This document shows positions 35,409-45,190 of a stretch of DNA of 64,000 bases, one piece after another. Every line of letters starts with the position of its first letter. The first letter of the stretch is position 1. The notes beneath the pieces were generated by a model that did not search any database, was not told the DNA's origin, and saw only the letters and a program-made list of their open reading frames with translations. Both the position numbers and the translations under genes were made by a program. Source of the DNA: Acidimicrobiales bacterium (GTDB taxonomy: Bacteria; Actinomycetota; Acidimicrobiia; Acidimicrobiales; Aldehydirespiratoraceae); contig JAQWLJ010000014.1 of assembly GCA_029247365.1 (NCBI GenBank), forward strand, positions 1 to 64,000, in the 5' to 3' direction.

Positions 35409-38400
35409 TCAGCTGAGTGCTTCCTCGAGCAAGACCTCGAGCTCCTGGGCGTGTACCGCACCCGAGCCGCAGGCAGGCGAGCCCGACTCGAAGCGACTCA
35501 CCCGGTGGATGTCGTGGGTATCGCCGTGGGCTTCGTAGAGACGTCCCTTGATGGCGTTCCACGGCCCCATGTTCTCTGGCTCCTCCTGCACCCAACGCAC
35601 GTCGCGCGCATTGGGATAGGTATCAAGTTGGCGCTTCACCGCAGCGAACGGCCACGGGTAGAGCTGCTCGACCCGGGCGATAGCGACCTTGGCGCCGCGC
35701 CTATCGCGTTCGGCCATGAGGTCGAACGCAACCTTGCCGGAGCAGAAGATGACCCGCTCGACCTCGTCGACTGGGGGCGGGTTTACGTCGTTCAGCAACT
35801 CCTCGAACGTGCCCGACATCAAGTCCCCGATCGAGGACCGCGACTGCTTCGACCGGAGCAACGATTTCGGGGTGAAAACCACCAGCGGGGTCGGAACCGC
35901 CTGCATCGACTGGCGACGGATCAAGTGAAAGAACTGGCTCGCAGTCGTGGCGTTGCAGACCGACATGTTGTCTTCGGCTGCCAGGAGCAGGAACCGCTCG
36001 ATTCGGGCTGACGAGTGTTCGGGCCCCTGGCCCTCATAGCCGTGGGGGAGCAGCATCACGAGCCCGCAGTCCTGCTCCCACTTGTCCTTCGCCGCCACGA
36101 TGAACTGGTCGATGATGACCTGGGCGCCGTTGGCGAAGTCACCGAACTGGGCTTCCCACAGAACGAGGGCCTTCGGGTTGGCGATCGCGTAGCCGTACTC
36201 GAAACCGAGCGCGGCATACTCACTGAGCAACGAGTCGTAGACCCAGAACTGAGTGCCGTCGTCACCGGCAAGCATGGTGAGTGGCACGTGCTCGCCGCCC
36301 GTTTCGTAGTCGACAAGCGTTGAGTGCCGATGGCTGAACGTGCCGCGCCGCGAGTCCTGACCCGCCAGCCGCACTGATGTCCCCTCGAGCAGCAGGCTGC
36401 CGTAGGCCATCGCTTCGCCCAGCGCCCAGTCGATCTCACCACCCTCGAACATCTTGTCTCGGGTGGCGAACTGCTGGGCCAGCTTTGGGTGCATCGTGAA
36501 GTCGGTGGGTCTCGAGGAGAGCGCCGCGTAGACAACGTCGATTGTGGCCTGGTTGATCGCCGTGCGGAGGTGCGGCAGCACGCCCGACCCCTCGACGGGG
36601 GGATGTGCTCTCTCCCCGTCATGATCTCCCTCACGTGTCTGGTCGAGGGCCGACTGGAGCTGGGCTCGGAAGTCGGCAAGGGCATCCTTGGCCTCTTCGG
36701 GGGTGAGGTCCCCGCGCTTCACCAGCGAGTTGGTGTAGAGCTCGCGAACGCCTGGCCTCGCATCGATGCGTCGATACATTTCGGGCAGCGTGTAGCTCGG
36801 ATCGTCCCCCTCGTTGTGACCGTGGCGCCGGTAACAGATCATGTCGATCACAACGTCCTTGTTGAACTTCTGGCGATACTCGAACGCCAGCCGCGCAACC
36901 CGCACGCATGCCTCGGGATCATCGCAGTTCACGTGGAAGATCGGTGCCTGGATCATCTTCGCGACGTCGGTGGAGTACTCCGACGAACGAGCCGCGTGCG
37001 GAGCTGTTGTGAAACCGACCTGGTTGTTGATGATCACGTGGATACAGCCACCAACCCGATAGCCGCGGATCTGCGACAGGTTGAGCGTCTCGGCCACCAC
37101 GCCTTGGCCGGCGAAGGCAGCGTCTCCGTGCAGCAGCAGCGGCAACACGGGGTACTCGTCGTAGCCGCCCTCGGGCTTGATGAGGTCCATCTGGGCGCGG
37201 ACCATGCCGAGCACGACCGGATTCACCGCTTCGAGATGCGACGGGTTGGCGGCCAGCCGCAATGGCAGCTCGGCGCCATTGCGGCTCGTGAACGTGCCGC
37301 TCTGGCCAAGGTGGTACTTCACATCGCCGGAGCCCATCGTCATCTCGCCGACACCTTGGCCCTCGAACTCTGAGAACAGTTGGCCGTAGGTCTTGCCCAC
37401 GATGTTCACAAGCACGTTGAGTCGGCCCCGGTGAGCCATGCCAACGATCGCCTCGGCCATCCCGTCATCAGCGGCTGCGCCGAGCAGAGCATCGAGCAGG
37501 GGGATGGTCGACTCGGCCCCCTCGATGCCGAACCGCTTCTGGCCCACGTACTTCGTGCCGAGGAAGGTCTCGAGCGCTTCAGCCGCGTTCAGCCGCCCGA
37601 GAATGTGCCGTTGCTCGGTGGGCTCGATCGTGCGATCGGCTCCCTCGAGCTGCTCCTGCATCCAGCGCTTCTCCGCCGGGTCCTGGATGTGCATGTACTC
37701 GACACCGACCGTGCGGCAATACGCGTCGCGCAACACGCCGAGCAGGTCGCCCAGCGACATGCGTTCCTCGCCGCCGACTTGGGCGTAGATGCCCGTTTTG
37801 CTCCCGGTCAGGAACTGACGGTCGAGATCCCAGATCGTCAGGCTGTAGGTAGCCGGATCGAGCTCGGGGTGCATCGTCGGTTCCTTGACCGCCAATGGGT
37901 CGAGGTCCGCAATCAGGTGGCCTCGAACCCGGTACATGTTGATCAGCTGGTTGACCTTGGCCTGCTTCTCGAGCAGCGACGATTCACGGTCGATCGGGTT
38001 GATGTCACGCCGCCACTTCACCGCCTCATACGGCACCCCCATGGAACGGAATGCGTCCACGTAGAAGTCGTCCTCGCCGAGCAGGAGCTCGTGGACCTTC
38101 TTGAGGAACATCCCAGACTCGGCGCCCTGAATGATCCGGTGGTCGTACGTCGACGTCACCGTCACGACTTTCGACAGCCCAAGATCAGCCAGCGTCGCCG
38201 GATCGGCCGCTTGGAACTCGGTGGGGAAATCGATTGAGCCGACACCGACGATCAGGCCCTGGCCTGGCATCAGGCGGGGCACCGACTGCAACGTGCCGAT
38301 CGTGCCGGGGTTGGTCAGGCTGACGGTCGTGCCAGTGAAATCGTCGACCCCGAGCTTGCCGTCGCGGGCCTTGCGGATGAGCGCCTCGTAGGCATCGACG

Positions 38401-39113
38401 AACTCCCTGAAATCGAGCGTGTCGGCCATGGTGATGCACGGGACCATCAGGGTGCGGCTGCCATCGGCCTTCTCGAGATCGACTGCGATTCCGAGCCCGA
38501 TGTGCTCGTTGCGAATCAACACCGGCTTGTTGTCGTCACTTGTGGTGTAGGTGTTGTTCATCGCTGGCATCGAGTCTGCGATGGCGCGAACCACCGCGTA
38601 CCCGATCAGGTGGGTGAACGAGACCTTTCCGCGCAGCTTGCGAGCCAAAAAGCCGTTGATGACCTTCCGGTTGACCTCCAGCAACTTCGCTGGCACTTGG
38701 CGAAACGACGTTGCCGTCGGGACCTCGAGGCTGGCCTCCATATTGCTTGCAATGCGCGCTGCTGCTCCCCGAATTGGTTCTGAAGTGGGTTCGCTGGCGT
38801 TCACTGGGTCCCCAGCCGTTGGCGTTTCCTGCGGCCCCTTGATCGCCACCGAAGGTGCTGGTGCAGCAGGCGCCGCCGCAGGGGGCTGCATCGGGGCTGG
38901 GATGACGACGTCGGGCTTGGTTACCTCGGTGCTCTGCACCTCAATGAGGGGAGATGCTTGGGGCGCTGGGGCGGCGGCCCCGTTTGACGGTGTGTGCTCG
39001 AACATGGCTCGCCACTCCGGAGCGACCGAACCCGGGTCCGCCTCCCACTGGGCGCGCATCTCGTCTGCCATCCAGACGTTGGGGCCGAGGTCGGAAGGGT
39101 CGGTGGTGCTCAC
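35409..39113 (-). CDS. kgd: Multifunctional 2-oxoglutarate decarboxylase/dehydrogenase (Kgd)
   Basis: The 1234-residue fusion is of the actinobacterial E1o/E2o type. It has a short N-terminal segment (NVWMADEMRAQWEADP), an Ala/Pro linker and an E2-type acyltransferase core (SLTNPGTIGT, TYDHRIIQGAESG). The TPP-dependent E1 domain follows (MAHRGRLNVLVN, HGDAAFAGQGVVAETLNLS, GDDPSYT), and the C-terminus has EEPENMGPW. It catalyses 2-oxoglutarate decarboxylation in the TCA cycle. GTG 39113 is chosen because TATGCT lies 7 nt upstream; ATG 39125 with a GGAG site is the alternative. Confidence 0.95.
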   Translation of the reverse strand: MSTTDPSDLGPNVWMADEMRAQWEADPGSVAPEWRAMFEHTPSNGAAAPAPQASPLIEVQSTEVTKPDVVIPAPMQPPAAAPAAPAPSVAIKGPQETPTAGDPVNASEPTSEPIRGAAARIASNMEASLEVPTATSFRQVPAKLLEVNRKVINGFLARKLRGKVSFTHLIGYAVVRAIADSMPAMNNTYTTSDDNKPVLIRNEHIGLGIAVDLEKADGSRTLMVPCITMADTLDFREFVDAYEALIRKARDGKLGVDDFTGTTVSLTNPGTIGTLQSVPRLMPGQGLIVGVGSIDFPTEFQAADPATLADLGLSKVVTVTSTYDHRIIQGAESGMFLKKVHELLLGEDDFYVDAFRSMGVPYEAVKWRRDINPIDRESSLLEKQAKVNQLINMYRVRGHLIADLDPLAVKEPTMHPELDPATYSLTIWDLDRQFLTGSKTGIYAQVGGEERMSLGDLLGVLRDAYCRTVGVEYMHIQDPAEKRWMQEQLEGADRTIEPTEQRHILGRLNAAEALETFLGTKYVGQKRFGIEGAESTIPLLDALLGAAADDGMAEAIVGMAHRGRLNVLVNIVGKTYGQLFSEFEGQGVGEMTMGSGDVKYHLGQSGTFTSRNGAELPLRLAANPSHLEAVNPVVLGMVRAQMDLIKPEGGYDEYPVLPLLLHGDAAFAGQGVVAETLNLSQIRGYRVGGCIHVIINNQVGFTTAPHAARSSEYSTDVAKMIQAPIFHVNCDDPEACVRVARLAFEYRQKFNKDVVIDMICYRRHGHNEGDDPSYTLPEMYRRIDARPGVRELYTNSLVKRGDLTPEEAKDALADFRAQLQSALDQTREGDHDGERAHPPVEGSGVLPHLRTAINQATIDVVYAALSSRPTDFTMHPKLAQQFATRDKMFEGGEIDWALGEAMAYGSLLLEGTSVRLAGQDSRRGTFSHRHSTLVDYETGGEHVPLTMLAGDDGTQFWVYDSLLSEYAALGFEYGYAIANPKALVLWEAQFGDFANGAQVIIDQFIVAAKDKWEQDCGLVMLLPHGYEGQGPEHSSARIERFLLLAAEDNMSVCNATTASQFFHLIRRQSMQAVPTPLVVFTPKSLLRSKQSRSSIGDLMSGTFEELLNDVNPPPVDEVERVIFCSGKVAFDLMAERDRRGAKVAIARVEQLYPWPFAAVKRQLDTYPNARDVRWVQEEPENMGPWNAIKGRLYEAHGDTHDIHRVSRFESGSPACGSGAVHAQELEVLLEEALS

Positions 39114-39120
39114 GCGGCCC

Positions 39121-39146
39121 AGCATAGGACTCCACCGCGGTAGGGT
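39121..39146. promoter_or_regulatory. Divergent kgd/exonuclease III promoter pair
   Basis: TATGCT (39121-39126, minus strand) sits 7 nt from the kgd start GTG 39113. TAGGGT (39141-39146, plus strand) sits 7 nt from the exonuclease start GTG 39154. Only 40 nt separate the two start codons, so the two polymerases would compete for the same DNA. The -35 regions overlap the opposite -10. Confidence 0.6.
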
Positions 39147-39153
39147 CCGACGG

Positions 39154-39936
39154 GTGCGGATCGCGACCTGGAACGTCAATTCTCTCAATGCCCGTGTCGG
39201 TCGGGTCGAGCGCTGGCTCGAAACCTTCGAACCCGACGTCCTGTGTCTCCAGGAGACCAAGCTTGCCGACGACGCGTTTCCGACGCGGACCTTCGAAGCG
39301 CTCGGTTACGAGTCGTTCCACCACGGCGAAGGCCGGTGGAATGGGGTGGCCATTCTGAGCAAGGTTGGGATCGAGAATCCGATCGGTGGCTTCGGTGACG
39401 GCAACGAACCCGATATCGATGCCCGCATCGCTTGGGCCACCTGCGGTGGGGTGCGCGTTGCCAGCTGCTACGTGCCCAACGGACGGTCCCTCGACCACGA
39501 GCACTACCAGTACAAGCTGCGGTGGCTCGACCGACTTGTCGGCGACCTCGACGGGCAGTGTGGTCCCGACGACGACGTCGTCGTTGTCGGCGACTACAAC
39601 ATCTGCCCGGCCGACATCGACTGTTGGGATCCGAAGGGGTTCGAGACCGGGACCCACACCAGCCAGGCCGAGCGAGACAAGCTCACTGCCCTCGAGGAGT
39701 GGGGCTTGGTTGATGTCTTCCGCGAACACCACGACGCGGAGCGTGTCTACTCGTGGTGGGACTATCGCGGTGGCAGCTTCTACAAGAAGATGGGCCTGCG
39801 CATCGACCTGCTCATGACAACGCGACCCATTGCCGACGCCACAACGGTCGCGCTCATTGATCGCAACGAGCGCAAGGGTCCCAAAGACGACCCGCCGTCT
39901 GATCACGCACCGGTCTTCATCGACGTGGAGCGCTGA
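39154..39936 (+). CDS. xthA: Exonuclease III-type AP endonuclease
   Basis: The 260-residue EEP nuclease has IATWNVNSLNARVGRVERWL, CLQETKLAD with the metal glutamate, the DYNICPADID region and SDHAPVFIDV at the end (catalytic Asp-His). It repairs abasic sites and 3' blocks. GTG 39154 gives the conserved N-terminus and a leaderless TAGGGT spacing; in-frame codons upstream overlap kgd. It precedes the antiporter gene by 3 nt. Confidence 0.93.
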   Translation: MRIATWNVNSLNARVGRVERWLETFEPDVLCLQETKLADDAFPTRTFEALGYESFHHGEGRWNGVAILSKVGIENPIGGFGDGNEPDIDARIAWATCGGVRVASCYVPNGRSLDHEHYQYKLRWLDRLVGDLDGQCGPDDDVVVVGDYNICPADIDCWDPKGFETGTHTSQAERDKLTALEEWGLVDVFREHHDAERVYSWWDYRGGSFYKKMGLRIDLLMTTRPIADATTVALIDRNERKGPKDDPPSDHAPVFIDVER

Positions 39937-39939
39937 GCC

Positions 39940-42084
39940 GTGCTGACCCCACTTGACGAACATCAACTCCTCGTCTTCTGGACACAGTTGCTGGTTCTCG
40001 TAGCCTTCGCTCGGATCTGTGGCGAGATCATGCGGCGGGCCAACCTGCCGTCGGTGATCGGCCAACTGGCGGCCGGCGTCATTCTCGGCCCGTCGATCTT
40101 CGGCAAGGTCTGGCCCGACGGGTTCCATTGGTTCCTGCCCGACTATGAGATCCAGTCTGGTGCGCTCTACGCCGTGTCCTGGCTGGGCGTTGCGCTGCTG
40201 CTAGTCACGGCGGGATTCGAGACCGACCTCGGGCTCATTCGCCGCCTTGGCAGGGCTGCTGCACTCGTCACCGGCTTCTCGCTTGTCGTGCCGCTCATCG
40301 GCGGGCTGATCGTTGGCAAGATCCTCCCCGACGAGTTCGTCGGGGCCGAGTCCGAGCGTCTTGTGTTCGCCCTTTTCGTGGCTGCCGCGCTGTCGGTGTC
40401 AGCCCTTGCGGTCATTGCTAAAATCCTCAGTGAACTGGGCCTGATGCGCCGCGACTTCGGTCAGATCACCGTCGCTGCGGGCATGGCGAACGATGTCGTT
40501 GGGTGGGTGATGCTCGCGGTGTTCGCTGGCTTTGCGACCTCGGGTGAAGTTTCCATCGGTGGCATCATCAAGACGGTCGGTGGGCTTGCCGTCTTCGTGG
40601 TGCTGGCGATGACCGTCGGTCAGCGCGTCGTCGACCGGTCGCTTCGCTACGTGCGACGCAACGGACCGAACATCCCGGGTGCGATGACGGTTGTCATCTT
40701 CACGATGCTGGGCTACGGCGTCGCCACACAGGCGCTCGGCATTGAGGCGGTGCTCGGCGCGTTTGTTGCCGGCGTTGTGTTGCATCGCTCTCGGTTCCAG
40801 CAACAAGAGGTTCTGCACCACGTCGAGTCCATTACCAACAGCTTTCTTGCCCCGGTGTTCTTCGCCACCGCCGGGCTCCGGGTCGACCTGGCGCTGCTCG
40901 GCGAGGGCGACGCTATGCAGTGGGCCCTCGTGGTCGTATTGGTTGCGATCGTCGCCAAGTTCGCCGGTGCTTTTATTGGGGCCCGGCTCGCCGGCCAGTC
41001 CTCCCGAGCTGCAACGGCACTCGGTGCCGGCCTTAACGCACGCGGTGCTCTAGAGATTGTCATCGCGTCGGTTGGCCTGTCGCTCGGCGTGTTCACCGAG
41101 ACGGCCTACACCGTGATCGTGATCGTCCCGCTCGTCACGTCGATCTTCGCAGCGGTCAGTTTGCGAATCGTCGTTCGCGATTGGCGGGGGAGCGACCAGG
41201 AGCAAGAGCGCCTCGACCGCGAAGAGGCGCTGTCGAAGAACCTCGTCGTCAAGTCATCACGAATCCTGCTCCCGTCGCAGGGCCAGCCGGCATCGATCGC
41301 AGCAGCACAGATCGTCCAGTTCGCCTGGCCCAAGGAAGCGCCCGCCACCATTCTCACGGTGGATGGCGGCGACGATATCGATGTCGAGGTGCTCAAGGCT
41401 GTCCTCGACGAGCGTGAAGTTGACCACGCGCATGCATCCGGGCCTGACGTGGCTGGTTCGATCGTCACCGAGTCCAAGCTTGGCTATGGCGTGGTGGTGG
41501 TCGGTGTTGCGGCCCGCCACGAGGGGGTCCTGTATTCGCCGATGGTCGACGAGATGCTGCTCAACGCCGTCACCCCAGTGGTGATCGTCCGCCGGGCGCG
41601 CGGCCTTGACCGGCCGCTCCCGGCTGCGTTCTCGCGGGCGATCGTGCCCGTCACCGGGACACAGTCATCCCGGTCGGCCCAGGAAGTCGCGTTCGCGATC
41701 TCGACCCAGCTCGGCACCGAAGTCGTGCTGTCACACGTCATCAATCGGGTCAACGAGTTGCCCCGCATCTTCGCCCGCCGAGGCGCCGCCGACGAACCTG
41801 CTCTCACTGCTGCGACGTCGATGATGGCCAGTGCGGTCGAGCGAGCGAACCAAGCGGGCCTCGAACCGCGTGAGCTTGTTCGGGAAGGCCGCTCTGCCGG
41901 TGAAGCACTCGTCCAAGCTGCCCAGTCCGAGGATGCCGACCTCGTGGTGCTCGGCGCTCAGCTCCGCAACGTTGATGGTCGGCCCTTCATCGGCCACACA
42001 GTTGAGACCGTGCTCGAACGTTCTGACGCCACGGTCGTCGTCGTGGCGCAGCCCCGCCAGCGTGCGGGCAACGGTCACGACTAG
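39940..42084 (+). CDS. CPA2 cation:proton antiporter with C-terminal stress-protein domain
   Basis: The 714-residue protein has about 12 membrane segments (residues 10-410) of the KefB/CPA2 type, with VIGQLAAGVILGPSIFG and MANDVVGWVMLAV near the ion site and GAGLNARGALEIVIAS late in the fold. After a charged linker a universal-stress-protein-like domain follows (about 440-705), ending in DADLVVLGAQLRNVDGRPFIGHT. The fusion probably links cation/proton exchange to nucleotide sensing. The start is GTG 39940. Confidence 0.88.
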   Translation: MLTPLDEHQLLVFWTQLLVLVAFARICGEIMRRANLPSVIGQLAAGVILGPSIFGKVWPDGFHWFLPDYEIQSGALYAVSWLGVALLLVTAGFETDLGLIRRLGRAAALVTGFSLVVPLIGGLIVGKILPDEFVGAESERLVFALFVAAALSVSALAVIAKILSELGLMRRDFGQITVAAGMANDVVGWVMLAVFAGFATSGEVSIGGIIKTVGGLAVFVVLAMTVGQRVVDRSLRYVRRNGPNIPGAMTVVIFTMLGYGVATQALGIEAVLGAFVAGVVLHRSRFQQQEVLHHVESITNSFLAPVFFATAGLRVDLALLGEGDAMQWALVVVLVAIVAKFAGAFIGARLAGQSSRAATALGAGLNARGALEIVIASVGLSLGVFTETAYTVIVIVPLVTSIFAAVSLRIVVRDWRGSDQEQERLDREEALSKNLVVKSSRILLPSQGQPASIAAAQIVQFAWPKEAPATILTVDGGDDIDVEVLKAVLDEREVDHAHASGPDVAGSIVTESKLGYGVVVVGVAARHEGVLYSPMVDEMLLNAVTPVVIVRRARGLDRPLPAAFSRAIVPVTGTQSSRSAQEVAFAISTQLGTEVVLSHVINRVNELPRIFARRGAADEPALTAATSMMASAVERANQAGLEPRELVREGRSAGEALVQAAQSEDADLVVLGAQLRNVDGRPFIGHTVETVLERSDATVVVVAQPRQRAGNGHD

Positions 42085-44040
42085 CTATTCGTCGAGGCAG
42101 GTGATCTCCAGCAGCTTGAGCCCGAAGCGGCGGGCCCGGCTCTGGCCTATTCCCTCGATCGCAGCAAGCTCGTCCATCCGACAGGGTCGCTCGATTGAGA
42201 GCCGCTCGACGGTCCGGTCGGACAGCACCGCGGTTGGGGCGACCTTTGCCCGATCGGCTGTGTCTTTGCGCCATAACAGCAGTTGGTCGCGGACGAGGTC
42301 GCGCTCGGTGCGGTCGTTCACGGTGAGGTCGGTCTCCGGAACAGCCGCGATCTTTGCTCGGAGGTTTGCAATCGAAGGTCGCTCGTCGGGAAGCGGCTCG
42401 GGCGTGCCGCGAAACGCCTCGATCCACCGTGACGGGCTTCGTTCGACTGTCGAGCCGCCGATCTCGCGGGTACGGGCCCACGAGACGTGGAGCTCACGCT
42501 CGGCGCGGGTGGCAGCGACGTACAGGAGGCGCCGCTCTTCGCTGCGAGCGGCAACGCCGTGCGCGTGCGCAATTGGGACGTAGCCGTCCTCGATGCCAAC
42601 GAGATGAACAATCGGCCACTCCAGGCCTTTTGCTGCGTGGAACGTCGCCAACTCAACGCCATCGTGTACGCCATCGATGCGGTCGTCGTTGCGAAGCGAT
42701 GCCACGAAGTCTTCAACTGTCGCGCGCCGCTCAAGCTCGAGGTGGCCTCGGGCAACGTCAAGAAAAGCGCGCAGCATCATTCGACGCTCGTCGCTTAGGC
42801 CCTCGGCCCTGTCGGGTGGGTCGGTCGAGGCCTCTGACAGCACGTCGGAGAGACGCATGCCGTCGTCCCACCGATCGAGCAGCTCCATGATCTCGGGACG
42901 GCGGAGCAGGGCTCCGTCGCCGCGAGAGCGCGTCGGGATACCAGCCCGCTCCAGAGCGGCGCGGAGCGCGGGGAGCTGGGCGTTCGTGCGAGCAAGGATC
43001 GCCTGGTGACGCCACGGAGCCCCGGGCTTGTGGGCGCCCCGGACTGACCGGGCTATCCCGATTGCCTCCGTGTCGCCATCGAGCTCGCGAACAGTTGGTT
43101 CGTCGCCCGGCGGCCGGATGGCCGGCTGCGGTTCGATATCGAGCACCCGGGCCGCGGCTCCGAGGATCTCTGGTGTCGAACGGAAGTTGGTGCGAAGCCT
43201 CAGCACGGCGGTACCGGGCAGGTGGTCGTCGATATTGTCGAGGAGGTCGGGCTCGGCGCCGTTCCAGCCGTAGATGGCCTGGTTCGGATCGCCGACGATA
43301 ACTAGCGTCGAGTCAGGACCGAGCCACGACTGCAGCAGCGCGAACTGGAGCGGATTTACGTCCTGAAACTCATCGACGAGCAGATGGCGGTGCCGCCACC
43401 GCTGGGCAGCGGCGAACTTCTCATCCTGGGTCATCGTGGCGTGACAGAGGGCAAGGAGATCGTCGAAGTCGACGAGCCGTCGCTTCCGCTTGGCCTCGTC
43501 ATAGTCGGCGTAAACCCTTGCCACGAAGGCATGCCCGCGCCCCGGGCGGCGACCACCGGCACCTGCTGCGTCGGTGTAGGCCTCAGGCGTGATCAGCCGG
43601 GCCCGCGACCAGCCGATCTCGGCGTCGATGTCGGCGATAGTCGCTCGATCGAGCTTTGGATTGTGTTTCGCCAGGAACGCCATACGGCGGTCGAGGAGCT
43701 CGGGTGGTTTGCGGCCCGAGTCGGCCCAGCGGTTACGGAGGACAGCGAGCGCAATCGAGTGAAACGTGCCGGCGGCGACATCATCGCGAAGGCCGAGTGC
43801 TCGGGTTCGGCGTCGGAGCTCGCCCGCAGCTCGTCGGGTAAACGTGACCGCAAGCACCTTGCGGGGGTCGATGGCGCCGGTGGCCGCCTGCCACGCAATG
43901 CGGCGGGTGAGGACCCTGGTCTTTCCGGAACCGGCACCGGCAATGATTGCGAGCGGGGATGTTTTGGTTGTGACCGCGTCGCGCTGTTCGTCGGTGAGGT
44001 CCTCCAATAGGACATCGGCGTCGGCGAGGCGTTCGACCAC
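42085..44040 (-). CDS. uvrD2: UvrD2-type DNA helicase
   Basis: The 651-residue SF1 helicase has motif I AIIAGAGSGKTRVLTRRI, motif Ia AVTFTRRAAGEL, motif II LLVDEFQDVNPLQ, motif III VIVGDPNQAIYGWNGA, motif IV RLRTNFRST and motif VI LLYVAATRAE. The last ~90 residues form an HRDC-like domain (RCRMDELAAIEGIGQSRARR), as in mycobacterial UvrD2. GTG 44040 is 6 nt from a TAGGGT box (44047-44052 on the minus strand). Confidence 0.92.
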   Translation of the reverse strand: MVERLADADVLLEDLTDEQRDAVTTKTSPLAIIAGAGSGKTRVLTRRIAWQAATGAIDPRKVLAVTFTRRAAGELRRRTRALGLRDDVAAGTFHSIALAVLRNRWADSGRKPPELLDRRMAFLAKHNPKLDRATIADIDAEIGWSRARLITPEAYTDAAGAGGRRPGRGHAFVARVYADYDEAKRKRRLVDFDDLLALCHATMTQDEKFAAAQRWRHRHLLVDEFQDVNPLQFALLQSWLGPDSTLVIVGDPNQAIYGWNGAEPDLLDNIDDHLPGTAVLRLRTNFRSTPEILGAAARVLDIEPQPAIRPPGDEPTVRELDGDTEAIGIARSVRGAHKPGAPWRHQAILARTNAQLPALRAALERAGIPTRSRGDGALLRRPEIMELLDRWDDGMRLSDVLSEASTDPPDRAEGLSDERRMMLRAFLDVARGHLELERRATVEDFVASLRNDDRIDGVHDGVELATFHAAKGLEWPIVHLVGIEDGYVPIAHAHGVAARSEERRLLYVAATRAERELHVSWARTREIGGSTVERSPSRWIEAFRGTPEPLPDERPSIANLRAKIAAVPETDLTVNDRTERDLVRDQLLLWRKDTADRAKVAPTAVLSDRTVERLSIERPCRMDELAAIEGIGQSRARRFGLKLLEITCLDE

Positions 44041-44046
44041 CTCCTG

Positions 44047-44069
44047 ACCCTAGGCGGGCTGACTAGTTT
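44047..44069. promoter_or_regulatory. Divergent uvrD2/zincin promoter pair
   Basis: TAGGGT (44047-44052, minus strand) is 6 nt from the uvrD2 start 44040. TAGTTT (44064-44069, plus strand) is 6 nt from ATG 44076. The start codons are only 35 nt apart, so the two polymerases should exclude one another. No SOS box is present. Confidence 0.55.
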
Positions 44070-44075
44070 GCGGTG

Positions 44076-44420
44076 ATGGAACCGTTGCCCCGTCGAGCGT
44101 TTGAGCGTCTGGTCGGTGATGCACTCGATGCGCTCCCGGAGGAACTCGGCCACCTCATGGAAAACGTTGCCGTCGTCGTCGAGGATCGACACCCGAGCGA
44201 AGACCTCCTCGGCCTCTACGAAGGCGTGCCGCTTACCGAACGCGATGACTACGGGGGGCTGGTGATGCCCGATCTCATCACCCTCTATCGCATACCGCTG
44301 TGTGAGTTCGCCCAGACAGAGGAGGAACTTGTCGATGAGGTCGGCGTCACCGTGGTCCACGAGATTGCGCACCATTTCGGGATCGATGACGACAAGCTGC
44401 ATGAATGGGGGTGGGGATGA
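44076..44420 (+). CDS. Zincin-like metallopeptidase family protein (PF06262 type)
   Basis: The 114-residue compact zincin has the sequence VVHEIAHHFGID (HExxHxxGxx motif), preceded by an N-terminal helix pair (FERLVGDALDALPEELG) and YGGLVMPDLITLYRIPL. The family is widespread in bacteria but functionally poorly known. ATG 44076 follows TAGTTT by 6 nt. It overlaps the next gene by 4 nt (ATGA). Confidence 0.85.
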   Translation: MEPLPRRAFERLVGDALDALPEELGHLMENVAVVVEDRHPSEDLLGLYEGVPLTERDDYGGLVMPDLITLYRIPLCEFAQTEEELVDEVGVTVVHEIAHHFGIDDDKLHEWGWG

Positions 44421-45190
44421 CTGACTTCGCAGCAGCAACCGACCGGTCGACACCTGGCTTTGAACGTCTGACGATCGGCCACTGGATCTTGCGCACTGCA
44501 TCGGGCGCGACTGGGCGTGCCAACAGCGCCACCCTCCATGGCGATCCGGGTATGGCAGCGGCCACCGCTGTCGACCGGATGGAGGCCTGGTACGGCGAAC
44601 GCGGCCAGCCAGCGAAGGTGATGGTCTGGGACGCAACCGCGCCCGAGGTCATCGCCGAGTTGGAACGCCGGGAGTACACCGCCGGGCGCCCGACCGATGT
44701 CATGGCGGCGCCGCTGGAACAGGTGTGGCCCGGTCTGCGCGCGCCAACGCGTATGCGAACGCGAGTCGAGACCGAAACGCCTGATCTGATGCGATCGCTC
44801 ACACGCGCCGAACGACTTGGAGAGATCGTTCACTCCAATCTCGAGCGCCGGTTCGCGGTCGCGTTCGACGACGACGGCGATGTCGGCACCGGTATGGCGA
44901 TGTTCGATCCGCCGCTCGTCGGGATCTTTGCGATGCGAACACGAGGTGACCGTCAGGGAGAAGGCGCCGGAAGCGCCGTCATTCGAGCGCTTCTCGATGG
45001 CGCGTCCAACTGCGGCTGTGGGACGGCGTGGCTGCAGGTGGAGTCCGACAATCACCGAGCCAACCAGTGGTACGCCCGCCTCGGCTTCGTTACTCGAACG
45101 AGCTACGACCACTGGGTCGCGCCGTTCACCGCAGCTTCACCCGCTGGTGGGGCAGACGACACCGATAATCGGCCAGACTCCAGGCAATGA
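44417..45190 (+). CDS. GNAT acetyltransferase
   Basis: The 257-residue protein has a C-terminal GNAT domain with the acetyl-CoA loop [19 protein letters not shown] (QGEGAGS), [15 protein letters not shown] and a variable N-terminal half. The substrate is unknown. ATG 44417 overlaps the zincin stop; its own stop overlaps gap by 4 nt (ATGA). It is thus inside the arsenic operon. Confidence 0.82.
   Translation: MTDFAAATDRSTPGFERLTIGHWILRTASGATGRANSATLHGDPGMAAATAVDRMEAWYGERGQPAKVMVWDATAPEVIAELERREYTAGRPTDVMAAPLEQVWPGLRAPTRMRTRVETETPDLMRSLTRAERLGEIVHSNLERRFAVAFDDDGDVGTGMAMFDPPLVGIFAMRTRGDRQGEGAGSAVIRALLDGASNCGCGTAWLQVESDNHRANQWYARLGFVTRTSYDHWVAPFTAASPAGGADDTDNRPDSRQ

Noticed and set aside
35010-36011. 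A 333-codon plus-strand ORF overlapping kgd's end
   Set aside because: Antisense of kgd's C-terminal domain; frame is open because of G/C-rich third positions.
43088-43102. CGAAC-N5-GTTCG resembling a LexA box
   Set aside because: Spacing is one nt too long and it lies inside the uvrD2 coding region, far from a promoter.
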